Assembly: GCF_900111345.1 (NCBI RefSeq) | Contig: NZ_FOGY01000011.1 | Location: 1 to 64,000, forward strand | Direction of reading: 5' to 3' | Source: Psychrobacillus sp. OK032 | GTDB taxonomy: Bacteria; Bacillota; Bacilli; Bacillales_A; Planococcaceae | Length of the DNA stretch: 64,000 nucleotides | Part shown: one piece after another, positions 19,423-32,311 of the stretch | Layout: each line of letters starts with the position of its first letter | Numbering within the stretch: position 1 is the stretch's first letter | Notes under the pieces: model-generated | What the model saw: only the letters and a program-made list of their open reading frames with translations | What the model was told of the DNA's origin: nothing | The model's database searches: none | Program-made: the position numbers and the translations under genes

Positions 19423-19743
19423 TTGCAAATTGAAAAAATAAAAGGACATCAAACAGAACAATTGTTTAAAGCTGTGCTAGAGCTAAACAATATAGAAGAG
19501 TGTTATAAATTTTTTGATGATTTATGTACAATAAGTGAAATTCAGTCACTGGCCCAACGTTTCGAGGTGGCACATTTACTTCGATTGAAAAAAACATATG
19601 AAACGATTAAAAAAGAAACTGGAGCAAGTACAGCAACTATTTCACGTGTAAGACGTGCATATGATTATGGTAATGATTATTATGATGAAATTCTTGGTCG
19701 ACTATATCCAGAAGAGTTGTCAAATCAACAGCCAAAAGAATAA
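19423..19743 (+). CDS. yerC: TrpR-like regulator YerC
   Basis: A 106-aa protein of the YerC/YecD family with a TrpR-type helix-turn-helix: CTISEIQSLAQRFEVAHLL, then ETIKKETGASTATISRV (residues ~59-75). The start appears to be TTG 19423, 10 bases after AAGAAGGGA. It follows yerB by 31 bases and is closed by a strong terminator. Its targets are unknown. Confidence 0.88.
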   Translation: MQIEKIKGHQTEQLFKAVLELNNIEECYKFFDDLCTISEIQSLAQRFEVAHLLRLKKTYETIKKETGASTATISRVRRAYDYGNDYYDEILGRLYPEELSNQQPKE

Positions 19744-19764
19744 TCTAGAACTATTTATAGCTCA

Positions 19765-19797
19765 CGACTGAACAGAAGCCTCTGTTCAGTTTTTTTG
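19765..19797 (+). terminator. Terminator after yerC
   Basis: ACTGAACAGA (19767-19776) pairs perfectly with TCTGTTCAGT (19781-19790), followed by seven T. It separates the yerABC unit from pcrB. Confidence 0.93.
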
Positions 19798-19839
19798 TTA
19801 TAATGAAGAGTGCTAAACTAACTTAATGTAGGTGAAAAA

Positions 19840-20523
19840 ATGGATTATAAAGAATGGCGACATATATTTAAATTGGATCCGGCAAAGGAGATAGATGCAG
19901 AAGCCTTGGAAAAGGTTTGTGAATCTGGAACCGATGCTATTATCATTGGGGGTTCGGATGGGGTAACGCTGGATAATGTGATTGATTTGTTGATGAGAAT
20001 TAGAAGGTATGCAGTCCCTGTCGCTTTAGAAGTATCGACAATAGAATCGATTACCCCTGGTTTTGATTTTTATTTTATTCCAAGTGTGTTGAACAGCCGA
20101 GAGACAAAATGGGTGAAGGATTTACACCATGAGGCAACAAAGGAATTTGGAGAAGTGATGAACTGGGATGAAATCATTCCAGAAGGGTATTGTATATTAA
20201 ATCCAGATTGTAAAGCAGCCAAGTTAACAAACGCTAAACACCCAGAAACGGATGAAGATATTATCGCATATGCACAAATGGTCGAGCATTTGTTTAAATT
20301 CCCTATTTTTTATATGGAATACAGTGGTATGTACGGTAATGTAGAAGTTGTAAAAAAGGTAAAAGCAGGTCTTCAAAATACGAGACTTTACTATGGAGGC
20401 GGTATAAAAACAGCAGCCGAAGCACGTGAAATGGCTTCATATGCAGATACTATCATTGTAGGCAATCAAGTATATGAAAACCTTACAGAAGCTCTAAAAA
20501 CAGTACAAGCTGTTAAGCAATAG
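19840..20523 (+). CDS. pcrB: Heptaprenylglyceryl phosphate synthase PcrB
   Basis: PcrB (227 aa) is a TIM-barrel prenyltransferase that joins heptaprenyl diphosphate to sn-glycerol-1-phosphate. Seen motifs are WRHIFKLDP at the N-terminus, GTDAIIIGGSDGVT (phosphate-binding), IPSVLNS, FYMEYSGMYGN and LYYGGGIKTAAEA. Length is typical for the bacterial enzyme. Start ATG 19840 follows TAGGTG. It is 57 bases upstream of pcrA, whose own promoter lies in between. Confidence 0.94.
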   Translation: MDYKEWRHIFKLDPAKEIDAEALEKVCESGTDAIIIGGSDGVTLDNVIDLLMRIRRYAVPVALEVSTIESITPGFDFYFIPSVLNSRETKWVKDLHHEATKEFGEVMNWDEIIPEGYCILNPDCKAAKLTNAKHPETDEDIIAYAQMVEHLFKFPIFYMEYSGMYGNVEVVKKVKAGLQNTRLYYGGGIKTAAEAREMASYADTIIVGNQVYENLTEALKTVQAVKQ

Positions 20524-20567
20524 TTGAATATAAACGAAACGAATTATATAATGAGAACAAATGTTCT
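20524..20567 (+). promoter_or_regulatory. pcrA promoter with LexA-like (SOS) box
   Basis: TTGAAT (20524-20529) and TATAAT (20547-20552) are exactly 17 bp apart. Just downstream, GAACAAATGTTC (20555-20566) fits the Bacillus LexA/DinR rule GAAC-N4-GTTC and would cover the transcription start. Seen: promoter and palindrome. Inferred: SOS control of pcrA and ligA. Confidence 0.72.
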
Positions 20568-20580
20568 TAGAAGGAAGTGC

Positions 20581-24838
<4,258 letters not shown>

Positions 24839-24851
24839 AGGGGTTCAAAGC

Positions 24852-25988
24852 ATGTACAAAAAAATAATAGGCATAGGAATGCTAGTGTTATTGCTAATCG
24901 TTTCTGGATGTACTCCTTCTCCGAACAACGAAACGGAAGTTATTCAAAATACGGAAGAGGAAGCTACGAAAACAGTAATCATTCCAAGTTTACAACTAGA
25001 TGAGAATTACTACCGAACAATCTTGCCCTACGAAGAAAGTGCAAGTAGAGGATTAGTAGTATCAAATCTTGCAACTAAGTACGATATGAAAGAAGTAGAG
25101 ACTGGTCTACTTCGAATATCTCAAAATGAGTTTTCACCAGATAAGTATTTGTTTCAAGAGGGACAATATCTAGAGGGAAAAACGTTAGAAAGCTGGTTAG
25201 CAAGAAGCAATCAAACAAAAGATGGTTTAAATCCAAGTGATGAAGGGCTTACTGGAGAAGAGAAAGCAAAAAATGCTCCTGTTTATATAACACATATTGT
25301 AGAACAAAACTACTTGGTAAAAGAAGAGAATACTGTAAAGCTTGCAGGAATTTCGATAGGACTTGCTTTAAATTCTATTTATTATTATACAAAAGAAGAT
25401 TTTGGTGCGACCTATGAAGAAGTATTAACTCAAAAGCGGATCGAAGAAAACGGGAAAAAGATTGCAGAAGAAGTCGTGAATCGTATGCGTCAAATAGAAG
25501 GATTAGCAGACGTACCGATTGTAGTAGGTCTTTTTAAACAAAATAGTAGAAATGCGGTTGTACCTGGAACATATTTCACCTATAGTACAGCTCCTGCCGG
25601 AAAGAACGTATCTGATTGGAAACCAATCGATGAAGAATATATTCTATTTCCTACGGGAGAATCAGAAGAAAAATATCGAGATTTAGATACTATTTTCCGT
25701 AACTTTAAACAGGATGTAGAAACGTATTTTACGAATTATACCGGAGTAATTGGAACCGCTTATTTTAAAGATAAACAACTTCAAAAATGGACGATTACCA
25801 TTCCAATTCAGTTTTACGGTACTTCGGAGGTAATTGGATTTACACAACATCTTGCAGGGCTTGTAAAAGATCATTTTAACCCTTCAATGAATATTGAAGT
25901 ACAAGTGAACTCGTTGAATGGAGCAGAAGCATTGCTCATTAAGAAACCTGGTGAAGAGGAACCATTTGTACATATATATGCACAATAA
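24852..25988 (+). CDS. yerH: CamS-family sex-pheromone lipoprotein YerH
   Basis: A 378-aa lipoprotein of the CamS family. The signal peptide ends in the lipobox VSGC (Cys ~20). Conserved parts include ILPYEESASRGLVV, EFSPDKYLFQEGQYL, VYITHIVEQNYL and the C-terminal MNIEVQVNSLNGAEALI type region (here with ALLIKKPG). It follows ligA by 13 bases as in B. subtilis. In staphylococci and enterococci the signal peptide of this family yields a plasmid-related pheromone; nothing here shows that role. Confidence 0.92.
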   Translation: MYKKIIGIGMLVLLLIVSGCTPSPNNETEVIQNTEEEATKTVIIPSLQLDENYYRTILPYEESASRGLVVSNLATKYDMKEVETGLLRISQNEFSPDKYLFQEGQYLEGKTLESWLARSNQTKDGLNPSDEGLTGEEKAKNAPVYITHIVEQNYLVKEENTVKLAGISIGLALNSIYYYTKEDFGATYEEVLTQKRIEENGKKIAEEVVNRMRQIEGLADVPIVVGLFKQNSRNAVVPGTYFTYSTAPAGKNVSDWKPIDEEYILFPTGESEEKYRDLDTIFRNFKQDVETYFTNYTGVIGTAYFKDKQLQKWTITIPIQFYGTSEVIGFTQHLAGLVKDHFNPSMNIEVQVNSLNGAEALLIKKPGEEEPFVHIYAQ

Positions 25989-26082
25989 ATTGTTTACTCT
26001 TTATAAAATGTGTCACTCTGTTCAAGCAGAGTGAAAAATGGTATGATATTGCCTATGGTTATTGAATTCGGAGGTGTGGAAA

Positions 26083-26373
26083 ATGGCAGAATTAACAAAA
26101 GAAGAAGTGAAGCACGTGGCACATCTGGCACGTCTTGCAATCACGGAAGAAGAAGCGGAAAAGTTTGCGCTTCAACTTGGTGCAATTACAGAATTTGCTG
26201 AGCAATTAAAAGAATTGGACACGACAAATGTAGAACCAACTACACATGTACTACCTTTAGTAAATGTTCTACGTGAAGATGTAGCAGCTAAAGGACTTGA
26301 TCGTGAAACTATGATGTTAAATGTAAAAGAACAAGAAGCAGGTCAAGTAAAAGTACCAGCTATTATGGATTAA
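26083..26373 (+). CDS. gatC: Asp/Glu-tRNA amidotransferase subunit GatC
   Basis: GatC (96 aa) stabilises the GatAB complex that converts Glu-tRNA(Gln) to Gln-tRNA(Gln). It shows [35 protein letters not shown] and a VPAIMD end, as in the family. ATG 26083 follows GGAGG by 7 bases; longer in-frame starts upstream lack a binding site. A possible weak promoter has TATGAT at 26042-26047. First gene of gatCAB. Confidence 0.95.
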   Translation: MAELTKEEVKHVAHLARLAITEEEAEKFALQLGAITEFAEQLKELDTTNVEPTTHVLPLVNVLREDVAAKGLDRETMMLNVKEQEAGQVKVPAIMD

Positions 26374-26394
26374 TCATTGTAAGGAGGGAAACTA

Positions 26395-27858
26395 ATGACG
26401 TTATTTGAACGTTCGGCGAAAGAACTACAAGAACTTGTACATAGCAAAGAAGTTTCGATTGCTGATTTGACAAAAGAAGCTTTTGACCGTGTAGAAAAAC
26501 TAGATGGTGATGTAGAAGCGTTCCTAGCATTAAACAAAGAAAAAGCAACAGCAACGGCTGCAGAATTAGATGAAGTACCTTTTGAAGAGCGCGGACCATT
26601 ATTTGGTTTGCCAATCGGGGTAAAAGACAATATCGTAACAGAAGGATTAGAAACAACTTGTGCAAGTAAAATATTAAAAGGATTCAATCCAATTTATGAT
26701 GCAACGGTTGTGAAAAAGTTACGCGAAGCAGGAATGGTCACAATTGGAAAGTTAAACATGGATGAATTTGCGATGGGTTCTTCTAATGAAAACTCAGCAT
26801 ACAAAACAACAAAAAACCCATGGGCTTTAGATCGAGTACCAGGTGGTTCATCAGGTGCATCTGCAGCAGCGGTAGCAGCAGGGGAAGTACCATTCTCACT
26901 AGGTTCTGATACTGGAGGTTCTATCCGTCAGCCAGCAGCTTATTGTGGTGTTGTTGGTATGAAGCCTACATACGGACGTGTTTCTCGTTCTGGACTTGTT
27001 GCTTTTGCTTCTTCCTTAGACCAAATTGGTCCGATTACACGCAACGTCGAAGACAATGCTTTACTATTAGAAGCAATTTCAGGGGTCGATCCACTCGACT
27101 CTACTTCAGCAGACGTTGAAGTACCAAACTTTGCAGCAGCTTTGACTGGTGATATTAAAGGTTTACGTATCGCTGTCCCTAAAGAATATTTAGGAGAAGG
27201 AGTTGGCGAAGCAGCTCGTGAGTCCGTTCATGCTGCATTGAAAGTACTAGAGTCACTTGGAGCAACTTGGGAAGAGGTTTCATTACCACATTCTAAATAT
27301 GCTTTAGCGACTTACTATATCCTTTCTTCTTCAGAAGCTTCTTCTAACCTTTCTCGTTTCGATGGGATACGTTATGGTTTCCGTGCAGAAAATGTAGAAA
27401 ACTTAATGGATTTATATAAACAAACCCGTGCACAAGGATTCGGAGACGAAGTAAAACGCCGTATTATGCTTGGGACTTATTCGTTAAGTGCTGGAACTTA
27501 CGATGCTTACTATAAAAAAGCACAGCAAGTTCGTACGCTGATCAAAGAAGATTATGATAAAGTGTTAGCTGAATATGATGTAATTATTGGACCAACTGCA
27601 CCGACACCAGCATTTAAAATTGGTGAAATTGTAGAAGATCCATTAACAATGTATGCAAATGATATTTTAACAATCCCTATTAACTTAGCAGGAGTACCAG
27701 CTATTTCCATTCCATGTGGATTTGAAAATGGAATGCCTCTTGGACTACAAATTATTGGGAATTACTTTGATGAGTCAACGATTTATCGCGTAGCACATGC
27801 ATATGAGCAAGCGACAGATTTCCATAAACAAACTCCTCAAATATGGGAGGGAAAATAA
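26395..27858 (+). CDS. gatA: Glutamyl-tRNA(Gln) amidotransferase subunit GatA
   Basis: GatA (487 aa) is the amidase subunit that frees ammonia from glutamine. The amidase signature is complete: Lys in PIGVKDNI, the cis-Ser loop [19 protein letters not shown], and [15 protein letters not shown] with the nucleophilic Ser. Start ATG 26395 follows AAGGAGG. It is 21 bases after gatC and one base before gatB. Confidence 0.97.
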   Translation: MTLFERSAKELQELVHSKEVSIADLTKEAFDRVEKLDGDVEAFLALNKEKATATAAELDEVPFEERGPLFGLPIGVKDNIVTEGLETTCASKILKGFNPIYDATVVKKLREAGMVTIGKLNMDEFAMGSSNENSAYKTTKNPWALDRVPGGSSGASAAAVAAGEVPFSLGSDTGGSIRQPAAYCGVVGMKPTYGRVSRSGLVAFASSLDQIGPITRNVEDNALLLEAISGVDPLDSTSADVEVPNFAAALTGDIKGLRIAVPKEYLGEGVGEAARESVHAALKVLESLGATWEEVSLPHSKYALATYYILSSSEASSNLSRFDGIRYGFRAENVENLMDLYKQTRAQGFGDEVKRRIMLGTYSLSAGTYDAYYKKAQQVRTLIKEDYDKVLAEYDVIIGPTAPTPAFKIGEIVEDPLTMYANDILTIPINLAGVPAISIPCGFENGMPLGLQIIGNYFDESTIYRVAHAYEQATDFHKQTPQIWEGK

Positions 27859-27859
27859 C

Positions 27860-29287
27860 ATGAATTTTGAAACAGTTATTGGTTTAGAAGTACACGTAGA
27901 GCTAAAAACAAACTCTAAAATCTTCTCTGCAGCACCTAATCACTTTGGTGCGGAACCAAATACAAATACGACAGTAATTGACCTTGGTTACCCTGGTGTG
28001 CTTCCTGTAGTAAACAAAAGTGTAGTAGATTTCGCTATGCGTGCAGCTCTAGCGTTAAATATGGAAATTGAACAACATACAAAATTCGATCGTAAAAACT
28101 ATTTCTACCCTGATAATCCGAAAGCTTATCAAATCTCTCAATTTGATAAGCCAATTGGTAAAAATGGTTGGATTGAAATCGAAGTAAATGGAGAGACAAA
28201 ACGTATCGGTATTACTCGTCTTCATATGGAAGAAGATGCAGGTAAGTTATCGCATGCTGATGGTTATTCACTAGTAGACTTCAACCGTCAAGGTACTCCA
28301 CTAGTAGAAATCGTATCGGAGCCAGACATTCGTACACCAGAGGAAGCATATGCATACCTTGAAAAACTAAAATCTATTATCCAGTACACGGATGTTTCCG
28401 ATTGTAAAATGGAAGAAGGATCTTTACGTTGTGATGCGAACATTTCTTTACGTCCATACGGTCAAGAAGAATTCGGTACAAAAGCAGAGTTAAAAAACTT
28501 GAACTCTTTCAGCTTCGTGCGTAAAGGTCTAGAGCATGAAGAAATTCGTCAAGCGGAAGTACTTTCTTCAGGCGGAATAATTGAGCAAGAAACTCGTCGT
28601 TTTGATGAAAAAACAGGTAAAACAATTCTAATGCGTGTCAAAGAAGGAACAGATGATTATCGCTATTTCCCAGAACCGGATTTAGTAGACATCGTTATTG
28701 ATGATGCGTGGTTAGAACGTGTGCGTGCAGAAATTCCAGAACTTCCAGATGCTCGTAAAAAACGTTACATCGAAGAACTTGGACTTCCAGCTTACGATGC
28801 TATGGTATTGACATTAACAAAAGAAATGTCTGATTTCTTTGAAGAAACAATTGCCCTTGGAGCAGATGCGAAGCTTGCTTCGAACTGGTTAATGGGTGAA
28901 GTTTCTGCGTACTTAAATGCTGATCAAAAAGAATTGAAAGACATTAAACTGACACCATCAAATCTTGCTGGTATGATTAAACTTATTTCAGATGGAACGA
29001 TTTCATCGAAAATAGCGAAAAAAGTATTCAAAGAGCTTGCGGATAACGGCGGAGATGCTGCGGAAGTTGTAAAAGCAAAAGGCTTAGTACAAATTTCTGA
29101 CGAAGGTGCTCTTCGTGAAATCGTAACAGCAACACTGGATGCAAATCCACAATCTATCGAAGACTTTAAAAACGGGAAAGACCGTGCAATTGGTTTCTTA
29201 GTTGGTCAAATTATGAAAGCTACAAAAGGACAAGCGAACCCACCACTTGTCAATAAAATCTTAAACGAAGAAATCGTAAAAAGATAA
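27860..29287 (+). CDS. gatB: Asp/Glu-tRNA amidotransferase subunit GatB
   Basis: GatB (475 aa) activates the tRNA-bound glutamate and receives ammonia. It shows [54 protein letters not shown] and the C-terminal YqeY-like tail ending [14 protein letters not shown] 27860 lies 8 bases after GGGAGG; the in-frame ATG at 27797 is inside gatA and rejected. A terminator follows at once. Confidence 0.97.
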   Translation: MNFETVIGLEVHVELKTNSKIFSAAPNHFGAEPNTNTTVIDLGYPGVLPVVNKSVVDFAMRAALALNMEIEQHTKFDRKNYFYPDNPKAYQISQFDKPIGKNGWIEIEVNGETKRIGITRLHMEEDAGKLSHADGYSLVDFNRQGTPLVEIVSEPDIRTPEEAYAYLEKLKSIIQYTDVSDCKMEEGSLRCDANISLRPYGQEEFGTKAELKNLNSFSFVRKGLEHEEIRQAEVLSSGGIIEQETRRFDEKTGKTILMRVKEGTDDYRYFPEPDLVDIVIDDAWLERVRAEIPELPDARKKRYIEELGLPAYDAMVLTLTKEMSDFFEETIALGADAKLASNWLMGEVSAYLNADQKELKDIKLTPSNLAGMIKLISDGTISSKIAKKVFKELADNGGDAAEVVKAKGLVQISDEGALREIVTATLDANPQSIEDFKNGKDRAIGFLVGQIMKATKGQANPPLVNKILNEEIVKR

Positions 29288-29292
29288 TAACT

Positions 29293-29325
29293 AAAAGGAT
29301 AACTCTCCGGAGTTATCCTTTTTAT
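29293..29325 (+). terminator. gatCAB terminator
   Basis: AAAGGATAACTC pairs with GAGTTATCCTTT around TCCG, followed by TTATTT. Strong, rho-independent. Confidence 0.92.
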
Positions 29326-29414
29326 TTAGAATAAGAAAGTATATAATTTTCCGTTGCATAAATTCAGTGTTCTATCTATTTTAGAGAAAAAGATCGATTC
29401 AATAATACTCTTGA

Positions 29415-29545
29415 TTTCCGTACCAGGCGGACGCTTTCCGCGGGGGGAGCGATGAGTCATCACCAAAGCTCACGCGTACGTTGTGATGTCTCATCTGTCT
29501 CACTCATCCCGCAGGAGTCGCCGCCTTGCACTGCAATCAATTAAA
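29415..29545. repeat. Bacillales intergenic repeat, copy 1
   Basis: A GC-rich ~130-base island in AT-rich surroundings. Its ends read GGCGGACGCTTTCCGCGGG and CCCGCAGGAGTCGCCGCC, a pattern I recognise from dispersed non-coding repeats in Bacillales genomes. An inverted copy lies at 34880-35090. It is flanked by TTGATT / AATCAA-like bases. Confidence 0.65.
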
Positions 29546-30101
29546 TGTTTTCCAATTAATCATAAAAGAAAGGTAAGTATATACTTCTTAGGTGCATAAA
29601 GTCACTTGTACTTGGAACGATAGGAAAATGCAATGGATTGTAGATGAGGTAGATGGGATGGACCTGTTAGCTAGTAAGAATCTTTAAGAAGAGCATTTCT
29701 GCTAATTTTCTTCTGCTGAAAAGAGTATATGATCAAAAAATAGTTAGCATCTATTGTATAGAGGAGCATTAGAGCACCCGAAATTGCATCTTCGGGTGCT
29801 TCCTTTATGAGTTAGAAGGCATCTTTTCACTCATTATCCAAAAAGATCTTAACCTTATTCGTTCTGTTGAAGGAGGGTGACGGACAGACAAAAGCAATAA
29901 GATTACCGAGAAAAGGGAGGCTGGTCGTGACGTCAGTCACGACCAGCCTCTCTAAAAAATCAAACGGTAATAATTATAGCAGTAAGTCTGTTCAAAGCCC
30001 CCGGAAACGATAGAAATAGGTTTTGATCTTAAAGGGTGCATGCGCTTTTCTCATGGAAAAATATAGCTGAAAAAGACTTAACTGCAAGGGTAACAACTTA
30101 T
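29546..30101. other. Gene-free stretch with two orphan hairpins
   Basis: No credible coding frame is seen. Hairpin 1 (29774-29800) pairs GCACCCGAA with TTCGGGTGC and has a TTCCTTT tail like a terminator, with no gene before it, so a small RNA ending here is possible. Hairpin 2 (29917-29950) pairs 15 bases perfectly, GAGGCTGGTCGTGAC with GTCACGACCAGCCTC, loop GTCA. The following sequence is A-rich on this strand, so it would suit termination of the minus strand. Confidence 0.4.
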
Positions 30102-30130
30102 TTGTATTAGCAAGTAGAACGAAGTATACT
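30102..30130 (+). promoter_or_regulatory. sigma-A promoter of the thioredoxin-like gene
   Basis: TTGTAT (30102-30107) and TATACT (30125-30130) are 17 bp apart, 25 bases before the start codon. Confidence 0.65.
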
Positions 30131-30154
30131 AAAGTAAAAAGGGGGTCATTTTGA

Positions 30155-30718
30155 ATGCCTACAGAACAACAATACTTTGAAAATGCAAAACTACTTACAC
30201 AATATATGGATGATATGACAACGAAAAAAGAAGAATCTTTTAGTATTTATGACCAATTCGAAGTCCCTGCGGATGATGAATTTATCGAACTATTGAAGGA
30301 AAAAGCACCAAATGTACTCGTTATTACAGAAGACTGGTGTGGCGATGCTATGATGAACAACGCTATCTTGCGCAGAATTGCAGAAGCTGCAGATCTTGAA
30401 GTGCGCGCTGTATATCGAGATGAAAACCTAGAATTAATCGATCAGTATTTAACAAATGGTGGACGTTCGATTCCCGTTTATTTATTATTAAATAGCGATG
30501 GGGAAGTTATTTCGAAATGGGGACCTCGTGCCGAAAAAGTGCAACAGTTTGTAATGGAAGGTAGAGCAAAGTTTCCAGATAAAGAAGACCCTACATTCGA
30601 AGAAGTTCAAAAAGCATTTTATGCGCAAATGAGTAAAGAGTTTACAGACAATAAAGATTTCCATCTAGCAGTCTACGAAGACATACGTAACAATTGGTTA
30701 CAAGCATTACAAAAATAA
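30155..30718 (+). CDS. Thioredoxin-family protein (Thioredoxin_9 type)
   Basis: A 187-aa cytoplasmic protein with a thioredoxin-like fold. The motif VITEDWCGDAMM (~residues 56-67) has a single Cys in the WCGDA position where CxxC would be. SIPVYLLLNSDGEVISKWGPR gives the cis-Pro and the following strand. No signal peptide. Start ATG 30155 follows AAAGGGGG. The lone Cys suggests mixed-disulfide or thiol-handling chemistry, not classic disulfide reduction. Transcribed alone. Confidence 0.83.
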   Translation: MPTEQQYFENAKLLTQYMDDMTTKKEESFSIYDQFEVPADDEFIELLKEKAPNVLVITEDWCGDAMMNNAILRRIAEAADLEVRAVYRDENLELIDQYLTNGGRSIPVYLLLNSDGEVISKWGPRAEKVQQFVMEGRAKFPDKEDPTFEEVQKAFYAQMSKEFTDNKDFHLAVYEDIRNNWLQALQK

Positions 30719-30731
30719 AAAACGAACTAAT

Positions 30732-30765
30732 GAGTGGGGCCGGCATACGTCGGCTCTTTTAAACT
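30732..30765 (+). terminator. Terminator after the thioredoxin-like gene
   Basis: GAG..GCCGGC pairs with GTCGGCTC around ATAC, followed by TTTT. Stem includes one G-U pair. Confidence 0.75.
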
Positions 30766-30803
30766 TTGTTCAGCAGGTATTCAAACACCGCTGAACAAAG
30801 TTT
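30761..30803. repeat. 17-bp inverted repeat (hairpin)
   Basis: AAACTTTGTTCAGC (30761-30774) and GCTGAACAAAGTTT (30790-30803) are exact reverse complements, extended inward by GGT/ACC with one bulged A. No T-run follows. It overlaps the end of the preceding terminator. Confidence 0.6.
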
Positions 30804-31035
30804 AAGCCTCCGGTGGACACCACAGATTTTGAAAAGGAGTCAATAAAGGATTTTATCCTAAGAACGAAGCATTCATGTGACAACGGCTACCCGACCTGCA
30901 TTACGCAGACCTAAGCTCCATTCAAAATCTTGACGCCATTATGCCGAGGCGTAATTGATTAACGGAATGGAACTTTTTCTTAAGTTGGCTAGTCTTTATT
31001 ACTAGAAAGAAATGTGAAGCAGAAAGGAAATCTGT
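30804..31035. other. Gene-free stretch before dgkB
   Basis: CAGATTTTGAAAAGGAG (30823-30839) and CTCCATTCAAAATCTTG (30916-30932) form an imperfect inverted repeat ~75 bases apart, enclosing GC-richer sequence. GACGCCATTATGCCGAGGCG lies just after. The pattern suggests another intergenic element. The dgkB binding site is GAAAGGAAA at 31022-31030. Confidence 0.4.
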
Positions 31036-31950
31036 ATGAAACGTGCACGAATTATCTATAATCCAACTTCGGGGAGAGAAATTTTCAAAAAAAACTTACC
31101 CGAGGTATTAGAATCATTAGAAATCGCTGGGTATGAAACATCTTGCCATGCGACTACAGGCGAAGGAGACGCAATTTCCGCAGCGAAAAAAGCAGTAGAA
31201 AATGGTTTTGACCTAATCATTGCTGCTGGTGGAGATGGCACACTAAATGAAGTGGTAGCCGGTGTAAGTGAATTTGAAAAACGACCTAAAATCGGGCTTA
31301 TTCCTATGGGGACGACGAATGATTTTGCAAGAGCTTTGCATATTCCAAGAGATGTTCAAAAAGCAGTTGAAATCATTGTTAAAGGTGATACGATACCTGT
31401 AGATGTTGGACTTGTGAATAATGAACGATACTTTATTAATATTGCCGGTGGCGGACGGATTACCGAACTGACATATGATGTACCAAGTAAGCTAAAAACA
31501 ATGCTTGGACAACTGGCATATTATTTAAAAGGAATAGAAATGCTTCCATCGATCAATGCGACGAAAGTTCGGATTGAATATGATGATAAAGTGTTTGAAG
31601 ATGAAGTGATGATGTTCTTAGTTGGGCTGACGAATTCTGTTGGTGGGTTTGAAAAACTTGCTCCTAACTCCAGTGTGAATGATGGAAACTTTTCTTTATT
31701 AATTTTGAAAAAAGTTAATATGGCAGAGTTCATCCGTGTAGCATCCCTTGCAATTCGTGGAGACCATCTAGAGGATCCACATGTTATTTACAAAAAGGCA
31801 AAACATATCAAAGTAACTTCAGATCAAAAAGTGCAGCTTAATTTAGACGGCGAATATGGTGGCAACATTCCAGCCACATTCCAAAATTTATATCGACATA
31901 TTGAGGTTTTTGTACCAATTGATGAAATTCGTGAGCAAGACAGACCGTAA
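31036..31950 (+). CDS. dgkB: Diacylglycerol kinase DgkB
   Basis: DgkB (304 aa) is a soluble lipid kinase that returns diacylglycerol from lipoteichoic acid synthesis to phosphatidic acid. Motifs: IIYNPTSGRE at the N-terminus, IIAAGGDGTLNEVVAG (ATP-binding, ~residues 62-77), IPMGTTNDFARAL, and INIAGGGRITELTYD. B. subtilis dgkB (yerQ) likewise lies downstream of gatB, there with two genes between. Confidence 0.94.
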   Translation: MKRARIIYNPTSGREIFKKNLPEVLESLEIAGYETSCHATTGEGDAISAAKKAVENGFDLIIAAGGDGTLNEVVAGVSEFEKRPKIGLIPMGTTNDFARALHIPRDVQKAVEIIVKGDTIPVDVGLVNNERYFINIAGGGRITELTYDVPSKLKTMLGQLAYYLKGIEMLPSINATKVRIEYDDKVFEDEVMMFLVGLTNSVGGFEKLAPNSSVNDGNFSLLILKKVNMAEFIRVASLAIRGDHLEDPHVIYKKAKHIKVTSDQKVQLNLDGEYGGNIPATFQNLYRHIEVFVPIDEIREQDRP

Positions 31951-32075
31951 TAAGAAAAGCGGAAGCGCACAAATTAAAAAGATATTTTGCAACTACTATG
32001 ACCTTCAGTTCCTCAGCCAACACAAGCGATTTGCGACGAGCTTGAGCAAGAGTCTAGACAGTCGCTAAAAAGAAA
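31951..32075. repeat. Degenerate Bacillaceae intergenic repeat (AGCGGAAGCGC type)
   Basis: The block starts TAAGAAAAGCGGAAGCGC and ends GACGAGCTTGAGC..GTCTAGACAGTCGCTAAAAAG. This pattern is familiar from repeated spacer elements of Bacillaceae and relatives, usually starting right at a stop codon, as here after dgkB. Only one copy is in the window. Confidence 0.5.
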
Positions 32076-32100
32076 ATTACCACTCTTAAACATTTTTTGT

Positions 32101-32142
32101 ATAACCCAGCAATCGACAACGATTGCTGGGTTATTTATATTT
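32101..32142. terminator. Terminator between dgkB and the cyd operon
   Basis: ATAACCCAGCAATCG pairs over 15 bp with CGATTGCTGGGTTAT around ACAA. The tail TTATATTTCC is only moderately T-rich; the minus strand also has a T-rich flank. Confidence 0.75.
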
Positions 32143-32203
32143 CCTATAGAAAGTGTTAGAGAAAAGATTTTCCGGGTAAAATGTAACAAAGGGAGGAAAG
32201 TAT

Positions 32204-32299
32204 ATGTACAAAAAGCAAGAAAGGTACTTAATGTGGTTTGCATTTATTGTTGCGGGAGTTATGTTGCTTTCCATTATTGGGAGAATGTTCGGGAGCTGA
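32204..32299 (+). CDS. 31-aa membrane peptide leading the cytochrome bd operon
   Basis: A tiny frame: MYKKQERYLMWF, then a hydrophobic stretch (AFIVAGVMLLSIIG) and a short RMFGS tail. It starts at ATG 32204, 8 bases after GGGAGGAA, and its stop is 12 bases before cydA, whose own site GAGGAGGGG overlaps its end. One membrane helix is predicted with a positive N-terminus, so it probably sits N-in. Position and ribosome binding site support translation. It may be an accessory subunit of the oxidase, but I cannot assign it to a named family. Confidence 0.6.
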   Translation: MYKKQERYLMWFAFIVAGVMLLSIIGRMFGS

Positions 32300-32311
32300 G
32301 GAGGGGATGGA

